A stretch of DNA of 5,103 bases. Origin: CAYNNP01 sp964398215 (GTDB lineage: Bacteria; Planctomycetota; Planctomycetia; Pirellulales; Pirellulaceae). Position numbers and translations under genes: made by a program. The stretch covers positions 1 through 5,103 of the forward strand of contig CAYNNP010000359.1 in NCBI GenBank assembly GCA_964398215.1. The letters run 5' to 3'. The notes below the pieces were generated by a model, which worked only from the letters and a program-made list of their open reading frames with translations, did no database searches and had not been told where the DNA came from. Of the stretch, positions 1-5,103 are shown piece after piece (within the stretch, counting starts at the first letter, position 1; the number at the start of each line of letters is the position of its first letter).

Positions 1-58
1 CAAAATGCGAATCTTCTATCTTAACTCGTGGTCCAAATATTGGGGTCCACTTCAGCTT

Positions 59-77
59 CACGGCTGGGACAGCCGTG
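59..77. repeat. Tight palindromic hairpin, 8-bp stem
   Basis: The arms CACGGCTG (59-66) and CAGCCGTG (70-77) are perfect reverse complements around a 3-nt GGA loop. The unit CGGCTGGGACAGCCG followed by TGCTACG resembles a short intergenic repeat I recall as frequent in Rhodopirellula genomes, but I cannot verify copy number here. No gene overlaps it convincingly. It could be a dispersed palindromic repeat or part of a 3' structure of a transcript arriving from either side. Confidence 0.6.
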
Positions 78-120
78 CTACGGAAGGCGACACCCCGAAC
101 TTTTAGTTGAAACGTAGCAC
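75..120. repeat. Inverted octamer pair GTGCTACG / CGTAGCAC
   Basis: GTGCTACG at 75-82 is the exact reverse complement of CGTAGCAC at 113-120, separated by 30 nt. The left arm overlaps the end of the 59-77 hairpin, so the two structures compete for some of the same bases. A related octamer pair lies just to the right (132-139 and 152-159). The feature may be the edges of a small repeat unit; its function is unknown. Confidence 0.4.
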
Positions 121-126
121 TAGCTT

Positions 127-164
127 GTGTTCGTAGTACCACGTTCAGGCGGTACTACGAACAC
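127..164 (-). terminator. Perfect 14-bp inverted repeat, possible 3' end structure of the operon
   Basis: GTGTTCGTAGTACC (127-140) pairs perfectly with GGTACTACGAACAC (151-164) around a 10-nt loop. It begins 33 nt beyond the stop codon of the transporter gene, where a transcript-end hairpin would be expected. Against a classical intrinsic terminator, the minus strand shows no T-run after the stem, which continues as AAGCTAGTGCTACG. It may instead be a dispersed palindromic repeat or an mRNA-stabilising stem. The inverted repeat is certain; the terminator role is an inference. Confidence 0.4.
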
Positions 165-197
165 GCCCGCATCTGTCTGTGTTCACCCGCGGTTTGA

Positions 198-2393
198 CTA
201 AGACTCCAAGCGAACACCACCAGCACTTTGCACAAACGCAACCCGCTGCAATCCGCCCACAAGCTGTTCCAGCCGATGAAAAAACTCGCTCTCCGCACCA
301 GACTCCGGTTGCTGCATCCCCAAGAAAACAAAAGCAGCATCGCGACTTGTCGTCTGAATCGCCGACGACGGATCGCAACTCACCACGACTTTTGTGGTCC
401 CAGAAATCCGTGCTGACTTCAACAGCTTCTCCAAGTGCGATTTGACCTCTTCAATCCCCGCTTCGTTTTCAACCACTCGCAACAATCGAAGCTTTCGGCC
501 ACTCCAATCCTGGTGCGTCAACATCAGGTGTGCCAACAGCACCATCAACTCTCCATTCGCTCGCCCACGCCACCAAACATCAATCGTCCCCATCGGAGCA
601 GCCCAGTCGTCTGCCGGTTCATCCGTGCGGCGCAAAACAACCACACTACGTTCCAACTTTGCCAAATTACGAAGCAAACCGCCGAACACCTCCATCCGAT
701 CCGCCGTCAACGGACACCCCAGCAAGATCGTATTGGGTCGCAGTTGGCCAAGCCCCTGACACTGAACCAATGCCTCGATGCCCGCCGTGTAATCCGATGC
801 GACCACGACCGACGGAAAGGCCGTTAACTGTCGATCTTTGACCATCGCATGCAAAATTTTCTGCTGTTGCATCCGCCGATCACCATGTTCCCCCAAGTCG
901 CCAGCGATGACTTGGCCCAGCGCCAATACACCATTTTCCGACGTCAGCCAAGCTCCAAAGACTACAAGATGTGGCCTTGAAAAACCGGTTCCGCTCAGTG
1001 CCAACACAAAAGGACGCCAGTTCTTTGGATGATAAAGCTGGTCCTCTAGCTTCAACAGATTCGTCCGCGTCCGCTGAAACAATAATCCGCTATTCAAATC
1101 ACCCCAATTCGCATTCAGCTCCGCATGCGACAGGTACCAATGCAATGCCCCCACGATTGCGATCGCAGCAATCGCCCAGCGATAGTCAATCAACAACATC
1201 ACCAACGCACAACCAATGGCGCCAGCTAGCGAAGTCGACCAGTGGCAGAACCTGAATCTCGGTCGGTAGCTAGGATTCTTTGTGATCGATTCATAAAACG
1301 TCGCAAGATTCAGCAAGCCATACGTGACCAAAAACGCCATCGTGATCAGCGGCGCAATCGTATTCAGATCCGCAAGAAAAATGGCGGCTTGCGAGATCAC
1401 AAACGTCACGACAATCGCCCGACGCGGCTCTCCATCACGCGTCGAACCAGCACCCAGCTTTACAATCGGACGAAAAAGCCGATCTCTTGCAACGGACTGC
1501 AGAATCCGCGGCGCCCCCATCATGCTGCCCAAAGCCGAGGATATCGTGGCCGCAAAGACGCCGGCTGAAATCAAAGCCGCCGAAACCGCAATGTTGCTGA
1601 TCACCAAGTTGTTATCGATCAGGTCAGCACGGTCACGCGAACCTCCCAAGAAAAACACCTGAGACATGTAAACCAAACCCGTCAAAACAATCGCCCAAAT
1701 TGTCCCCGCAGGAATCGATTTGCCAGGGTCCTTCAAATCTCCCGACATGTTCGCGCCCGCCATGATCCCAGTCACCGCTGGAAAAAACAAAGCAAACATC
1801 GTCCAAAAACTCTCGCCATCGACATACCCCGGCCCCATGTTCGCTTGGATATTCGCGACGCTCAAATCTGGGATCGCACCCAGATAAAAACTCAGCAGCG
1901 AAATGATCACAGTCGCCAAAATCAAAAACTGCAACTTGATCGTCCACCCAGCGCCGATCGCAACACAAACGCAAACAGCAACGTTTGTAATCGACGAAAC
2001 CAACACCTGGGACGTACCAGCGGGACAGTACCCAATCACCGCTTCGCTGAATCCGATCACATACATCGCCACAGACAGCGCCTGTGCAGCGAAAAACAAT
2101 ACCCCGATCGCGCCACCAAACTCCGGCCCCAGGCTACGACTAATCAGAAAGTAAGCGCCGCCGCCTTCTACGCGTGTGTTGGTTGCAATCGCAGAAAGCG
2201 ACAGCGTCGTCAACATCGTGATGACTTTGCTGGCCAAAACGATCAGCAACGCAGCCAATATCCCAGCTTGGCCAACCACCAGGCCAAACCGCAGGAACAT
2301 GATCACGCCAAGAATCGTCAACACACAAGGCGTGAATACACCACCAAATGTGCCGAACCGGTTTCCTTCCGCAAGCGACTTTACTTGGCTCAT
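198..2393 (-). CDS. Cation-chloride cotransporter family (SLC12-like) membrane transporter
   Basis: The 731-residue protein matches the SLC12/CCC family (TC 2.A.30, within the APC superfamily), which couples chloride movement to Na+ and/or K+ across the membrane. Residues 17-422 carry about 12 hydrophobic helices. Family landmarks are GGGAYFLISRSLGPEFGGAIG (77-97, apart from one Phe), ANMSGDLKDPGKSIPAGT (214-231) and GAPRILQ (293-299). Residues 423-731 form the cytosolic C-terminal domain, with NWRPFVLALSG (458-468), GLGQLRPNTILLG (547-559) and TIDVWW (603-608), each with a counterpart in animal NKCC/KCC proteins. Potential ion-site residues are Tyr111 (TM3), Pro205 and Thr208 (TM6), Ser285-Ser286 (TM8) and Tyr358 (TM10); the TM1 Asn and Trp of NKCC1 are replaced by Thr26 and Leu28. 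The ATG at 2391-2393 has a weak AAAGG 10 nt upstream (2404-2408). The gene lies 31 nt after the propeller gene and ends in TAG. Family is confident; ion specificity is not. Confidence 0.9.
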   Translation of the reverse strand: MSQVKSLAEGNRFGTFGGVFTPCVLTILGVIMFLRFGLVVGQAGILAALLIVLASKVITMLTTLSLSAIATNTRVEGGGAYFLISRSLGPEFGGAIGVLFFAAQALSVAMYVIGFSEAVIGYCPAGTSQVLVSSITNVAVCVCVAIGAGWTIKLQFLILATVIISLLSFYLGAIPDLSVANIQANMGPGYVDGESFWTMFALFFPAVTGIMAGANMSGDLKDPGKSIPAGTIWAIVLTGLVYMSQVFFLGGSRDRADLIDNNLVISNIAVSAALISAGVFAATISSALGSMMGAPRILQSVARDRLFRPIVKLGAGSTRDGEPRRAIVVTFVISQAAIFLADLNTIAPLITMAFLVTYGLLNLATFYESITKNPSYRPRFRFCHWSTSLAGAIGCALVMLLIDYRWAIAAIAIVGALHWYLSHAELNANWGDLNSGLLFQRTRTNLLKLEDQLYHPKNWRPFVLALSGTGFSRPHLVVFGAWLTSENGVLALGQVIAGDLGEHGDRRMQQQKILHAMVKDRQLTAFPSVVVASDYTAGIEALVQCQGLGQLRPNTILLGCPLTADRMEVFGGLLRNLAKLERSVVVLRRTDEPADDWAAPMGTIDVWWRGRANGELMVLLAHLMLTHQDWSGRKLRLLRVVENEAGIEEVKSHLEKLLKSARISGTTKVVVSCDPSSAIQTTSRDAAFVFLGMQQPESGAESEFFHRLEQLVGGLQRVAFVQSAGGVRLES

Positions 2394-2424
2394 CGTTCCA
2401 GTGCCTTTGCCGTAACCAATATGT

Positions 2425-3621
2425 TCAATTTACATCCAAGGCAACAAGTTCACCGTCCGCGCTGCGACAGTAGATCATTCCATTGCTGATCACCGGCGTC
2501 GTCCAGCATTTCCCCTTCAATACTTTTCTATCGGCAATCACATCCAGCTTTCGAGGGCTGGTCCCAGCGATGACCAATTCACCCGTCGTCGTCATGATCA
2601 ACAATCGATCACCACACGCAGCAATCGCACCAGGATTCAGCTCGTCGTCTTGCCACATCAATTCACCAGTTTCCACCCCAATGCACATCAGCGAAGTCCC
2701 CCGATCGATGTCCCCGCTAATCCCGTACAAATGGTCTCGAATCAGAATGCTGGTCGAGATTTGATTTTGCATCAGCTTGTTCTTCCAGATGAACCTTGGC
2801 GTTCCACTTTTGATCTCCAGTAACCCGCAGCCTCGATTGTATCCGGAACAAAGAAAGACACGGTCGCCGATCAAGATTGGGTCGGCGGCGTTGCACCCAA
2901 ACGTCGTCAGCCACTTTTGTCGCCAAAGTTCACGACCGTCCTCCAAATTCACGGCAACGTAACTCCGGCCCGACGGAATGATTATCGCAGCAGCATCTTT
3001 CGTTGGAACAGGACTACCGTAACCACAGTCCTTGTCGGCAGATTTCCAAAGCAGTTTGCCGCTGACTTTATCAAACGCAATCCCCGCATCACCAGCGTTG
3101 ATGATCAACCGATCGCCAACAACCAACGGTGAAGCAGAAAAGCCCCAGCCAGGGATGCGGATTTCCGCAAAGTCGGCAACGTTGTGTTTCCAAAGTTGCT
3201 TGCCGTTCTTTTTGTCCAAACAATGCAGGTCACCGTTGCGACCCAGTGCATACAAACGACCTTCGTCAACCGTTGGCGTCGAAGTCGGACCGCCCTCGAA
3301 CTCACGATCATCCAGCGGACTTTCGTATTGCATCGTCCAAGCGACTTTGCCCGTCCTGGTATCCAGCGCATAAATCGTGTCAGTGTCGTCGCCGTTACCC
3401 ATTGTGTACAGCAGACCCTCGCTCGTCACGACGCTTGAAAAACCAATCCCCACGTTTGCTTTCCAAGCCAATGTACTTGCCGCTGCGATTTTGCTGGGCT
3501 GCCAATTCGATTCACTTGAAACGCCATCAAGTCGTGGTCCGCGCCAGCGATACCAATCTTCAGCAACGCAGAACGGACCCACGAAAGCGATTGCGGAAAG
3601 TAAAATTAGGCGTAGAAACAT
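2425..3621 (-). CDS. Secreted PQQ-like beta-propeller repeat protein
   Basis: From the ATG at 3619-3621 the product has 398 residues. Residues 1-20 look like a Sec signal peptide: MFLR, a hydrophobic core, then CVA before Glu21. The Cys at 18 lacks a good lipobox. The mature part opens with WYRWRGPRLDGVSSE (23-37), typical of planctomycete PQQ-like propellers. Blade-type repeats with a closing G-x-x-x-W follow: IYALDTRTGKVAW (83-95), LHCLDKKNGKQLW (132-144), IAFDKVSGKLLW (181-192), YVAVNLEDGRELW (221-233) and LMCIGVETGELMW (311-323), with degenerate ones near 266-279 and 347-360 and a last strand GELVALDVN at the C-terminus. This suggests seven or eight blades. No attached enzymatic domain is visible, and propellers of this type (BamB-like) usually do not bind PQQ, so a binding or scaffold role in the envelope is inferred. 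A TTG at 3633 would add four residues (MLPA); I prefer the ATG because it directly starts the signal peptide. Neither start has a clear ribosome binding site. Stop is TGA. Confidence 0.88.
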   Translation of the reverse strand: MFLRLILLSAIAFVGPFCVAEDWYRWRGPRLDGVSSESNWQPSKIAAASTLAWKANVGIGFSSVVTSEGLLYTMGNGDDTDTIYALDTRTGKVAWTMQYESPLDDREFEGGPTSTPTVDEGRLYALGRNGDLHCLDKKNGKQLWKHNVADFAEIRIPGWGFSASPLVVGDRLIINAGDAGIAFDKVSGKLLWKSADKDCGYGSPVPTKDAAAIIIPSGRSYVAVNLEDGRELWRQKWLTTFGCNAADPILIGDRVFLCSGYNRGCGLLEIKSGTPRFIWKNKLMQNQISTSILIRDHLYGISGDIDRGTSLMCIGVETGELMWQDDELNPGAIAACGDRLLIMTTTGELVIAGTSPRKLDVIADRKVLKGKCWTTPVISNGMIYCRSADGELVALDVN

Positions 3622-3662
3622 GGCTGGCAGCAAAGGAAAACGACGGCGTCAGAGCGACCAGC

Positions 3663-4739
3663 TTAGACAATCAACATTGCATCGCCATAGCTAAAGAATC
3701 GGTATTCGTTCTCGATAGCGACTTTGTACGCTTTCATGATCAATTCACGGCTCGCAAAGGCACTTACCAAGACCAATAACGAACTCTTGGGCAAATGGAA
3801 ATTGGTCATCAAAGCATCAACACAATTGAATTGATAGGGCGGTTTGATGAACAAATCCGTCGCACCCGTCCACGGATTCAATTCTCCCGATGCACTCGCA
3901 CTCTCCAGCACACGGACCGACGTTGTGCCGACAGCAACACAGCGTCCCCCCGCACAACGTCGCTCGTTGATGCACTGCACTGAATCGGCATCAATACGCC
4001 CCCACTCGTCATGCATCTTGTGATCGCCCAACGCCTCAGTCGCAATCGGTCGAAACGTACCAATGCCTACATGCAAGGTCACGCTCTGCCGAAACACACC
4101 AAGCTCGTCAACCTGCGCCAACAGACGATTCGTAAAGTGCAAGCCGGCTGTTGGAGCAGCGACACTACCACGGTTCTTTGCGAAAACCGTTTGGTAATTG
4201 GTGACGTCGGCATCGACCATCCGCCCATCACGAATGTACGGCGGCAACGGAATGCGCCCAAACCGTTCCAACCAATCCGCAGGTTCCTTTAGCGGTTCGG
4301 GATCATCGTACTTCGACGGAAGCGAAGGCTTGACCAACAAATGACCATCGTCAGTCCGAGCAATCACGGTCAACAACATTGCATCGCGGCCATGTCGATC
4401 CTGCACAGTGATCGTCTCGCCGGGAACCAGAGTACCACGAGTTTTTGTCAAAACTTCCCAAACACCTGATTCACTATCCGCGCGCAAAAACAACCCCTGC
4501 CAACGACCTTGCGTCTGGGTACGAAAACCAGTCAGCTTAGCAGGAATGACCTTCGAATCATTCATCACCAAAGTATCTTTCGCGTTCAGCAACTCCGGCA
4601 AGTCACGGACGTGATAGTGTTCGATATCACCACTCTTGCGATCGACCAACATCAACTTAGAATCGCTACGCGTGTTCAACGGATCCTGAGCAATCCGCTC
4701 CCGAGGCAATTCGTAGTCGTATAAATCTATTTCACTCAT
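3663..4739 (-). CDS. queA: S-adenosylmethionine:tRNA ribosyltransferase-isomerase
   Basis: QueA transfers and isomerises the ribosyl part of S-adenosylmethionine onto preQ1 at the wobble base of tRNAs with GUN anticodons, giving epoxyqueuosine, the step after tRNA-guanine transglycosylase. The 358 residues match the family's usual length (E. coli about 356). Hallmarks in order are YDYELPRERIAQ (7-18), VMNDSKVIPAKLTG (58-71), GRIPLPPYI (161-169), GSVAAPTAGLHF (191-202), TLHVGIGTFRPI (221-232), VGTTSVRVLES (270-280), TNFHLPKSSLLVLVSAF (312-328) and the terminal YRFFSYGDAMLIV (346-358). The protein ends right after this motif, slightly earlier than E. coli QueA. The start at ATG 4737-4739 is chosen because MSEIDLYDYELP aligns with the family N-terminus. 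An in-frame ATG at 4790 would add 17 residues without family counterpart and lies in a repeat. No Shine-Dalgarno is seen before either. The stop (TAA) is 41 nt before the propeller gene. No tgt or other queuosine gene is in the window. Confidence 0.96.
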   Translation of the reverse strand: MSEIDLYDYELPRERIAQDPLNTRSDSKLMLVDRKSGDIEHYHVRDLPELLNAKDTLVMNDSKVIPAKLTGFRTQTQGRWQGLFLRADSESGVWEVLTKTRGTLVPGETITVQDRHGRDAMLLTVIARTDDGHLLVKPSLPSKYDDPEPLKEPADWLERFGRIPLPPYIRDGRMVDADVTNYQTVFAKNRGSVAAPTAGLHFTNRLLAQVDELGVFRQSVTLHVGIGTFRPIATEALGDHKMHDEWGRIDADSVQCINERRCAGGRCVAVGTTSVRVLESASASGELNPWTGATDLFIKPPYQFNCVDALMTNFHLPKSSLLVLVSAFASRELIMKAYKVAIENEYRFFSYGDAMLIV

Positions 4740-4777
4740 CAGAACTGCACGAGAACCAAAAGAAAGTAGCAAGTCAA

Positions 4778-4834
4778 GATTCTGGGTCATTTTGGTAACC
4801 CGACGCGTAAGCGAGGGACAGCGCGAACGCCTCG
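4778..4834. repeat. Intergenic repeat, copy 1 (truncated palindrome)
   Basis: The core at 4795-4834 matches 4991-5030 at 36 of 40 positions in the same orientation, offset by 196 nt. Similarity continues to the left with small indels (TTCTG-x-GTCAT in both), giving a unit of about 57 nt. This copy keeps only a short stem, CGAGG (4812-4816) with CCTCG (4830-4834). The outer right arm present in copy 2 is missing and replaced by AGTCACC. The repeat reaches to within about 40 nt of the queA start, so it may lie in the queA leader or promoter. Confidence 0.75.
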
Positions 4835-4972
4835 AGTCACCATTTCTTCAGGCATCTCAGCTTAAAAAAGTGATTGACCCTGGCGGGATTAGACCGAAAC
4901 GCGCAACTCGGCACCAGTAGTGCCATCCGCACCCAAGAAACCGAGCCACCACCCCACAGCAAATCCGTTTTT

Positions 4973-5030
4973 GATTTCTGTGTCATATGGGTAACCCGAC
5001 GCGTGAGCGAGGGACAACGCGAATCCCTCG
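4973..5030. repeat. Intergenic repeat, copy 2 (direct repeat of 4778-4834)
   Basis: This is the second, fuller copy of the direct repeat, with core GTAACCCGACGCGTGAGCGA at 4991-5010. Relative to copy 1 it has four substitutions in the 40-nt core. Its right part belongs to a longer palindrome extending to 5039. Read on the minus strand the core encodes a peptide such as ALSLAHASGYP, a string I recall from small hypothetical proteins annotated in Rhodopirellula; that memory is unverified. Confidence 0.75.
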
Positions 5031-5039
5031 CCGACGCGT
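4999..5039. repeat. Long imperfect hairpin, 16-bp arms
   Basis: The arms 4999-5014 (ACGCGTGAGCGAGGGA) and 5024-5039 (TCCCTCGCCGACGCGT) pair at 14 of 16 positions around a 9-nt loop, CAACGCGAA. The inner 8 bp (GCGAGGGA/TCCCTCGC) are perfect, and the outer ACGCGT blocks are themselves palindromic. The form is that of a REP-like or miniature palindromic element. No T-run follows on either strand, so I do not call it a terminator. Confidence 0.7.
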
Positions 5040-5103
5040 TTTGAAGATCCGCTCTTGGTGTAGGCCGGACCGAGCAAACGCTGCAATTGCCGGAACTTCG
5101 GAC

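Larger units (their letters stand above)
4740..5103. other. Intergenic region upstream of queA, repeat-rich, no convincing gene
   Basis: This stretch precedes queA and should contain its promoter, but I see no persuasive -35/-10 pair. It contains two copies of a GC-rich palindromic repeat, listed separately, with about 138 nt of unassigned sequence between them. A 65-codon minus-strand frame at 4889-5086 crosses the second repeat and is probably not a gene. Nothing at the right edge can be assigned to a neighbouring gene. Confidence 0.6.

Noticed and set aside
28..50. Weak inverted repeat GTGGTCC / GGTCCAC
   Set aside because: The arms mismatch in the middle and are short; chance is a sufficient explanation.
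5..106. 33-codon plus-strand frame starting at ATG 5-7
   Set aside because: It runs through the 59-77 hairpin repeat, is short, and has no family resemblance. It could also be read from beyond the left edge, but there is no evidence for that.
1845..2489. 214-codon plus-strand frame
   Set aside because: It is antisense to the transporter and its start region; the composition is rich in Arg, Gln, His and Asn, typical of a shadow frame, with no domain.
2425..3621. PQQ-dependent dehydrogenase
   Set aside because: Length is too short for a quinoprotein dehydrogenase, and the disulfide-ring and catalytic motifs of that family are not visible; only the propeller repeats match.
3129..3779. 216-codon plus-strand frame
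   Set aside because: It is antisense to the propeller gene and the end of queA; it shows no motif and the opposite strand encodes clear families.
4740..4777. Possible promoter with TTGACT (minus strand, 4772-4777) before queA
   Set aside because: At the expected spacing of about 17 nt there is only TCTCGT, a poor -10 match, and it would leave almost no leader before the start codon.
4889..5086. 65-codon minus-strand frame upstream of queA
   Set aside because: Over a third of it is the palindromic repeat, the rest shows no recognisable motif, and repeat-derived reading frames are a common source of false small genes in such genomes. I see no convincing ribosome binding site.

Overview
The window looks like bacterial chromosome, most probably from a planctomycete of the Rhodopirellula/Pirellulaceae type. 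This rests on three things: a secreted PQQ-like propeller that opens with a W-x-x-WRGP-x-x-DG motif, common in that phylum; start sites with weak or no Shine-Dalgarno sequence; and intergenic DNA built from short palindromic repeats resembling those I recall from Rhodopirellula genomes. No search was run, so the taxonomic call is an inference.

All three convincing genes lie on the minus strand, read from right to left with short gaps. First is queA (4739 to 3663), the S-adenosylmethionine:tRNA ribosyltransferase-isomerase of queuosine synthesis. Second, after about 41 nt, is a secreted PQQ-like beta-propeller protein (3621 to 2425). Third, after 31 nt, is a large membrane transporter of the cation-chloride cotransporter (SLC12, TC 2.A.30) family with its C-terminal cytosolic domain intact (2393 to 198). 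The spacing suggests one transcript, but the three predicted functions (tRNA modification, a cell-envelope propeller, ion transport) show no obvious shared pathway. This may be convenience co-transcription.

Both flanks appear non-coding. Positions 1-197, downstream of the transporter, hold a tight hairpin, a perfect 14-bp inverted repeat that may act in transcript 3' end formation, and four related octamers in alternating orientation. Positions 4740-5103, upstream of queA, hold two copies of a GC-rich repeat about 57 nt long. One copy is a long near-perfect palindrome; the other is truncated. The queA reading frame can be extended upstream to an ATG at 4790, but that ATG lies inside a repeat copy and family comparison favours the start at 4739.

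I found no clear sign of a new multi-gene system, mobile element, CRISPR array or RNA gene. The observation most worth following is the transporter: a bacterial SLC12-type protein that keeps a sodium-site Ser-Ser pair alongside KCC-like residues and has an altered TM1 ion-binding segment.
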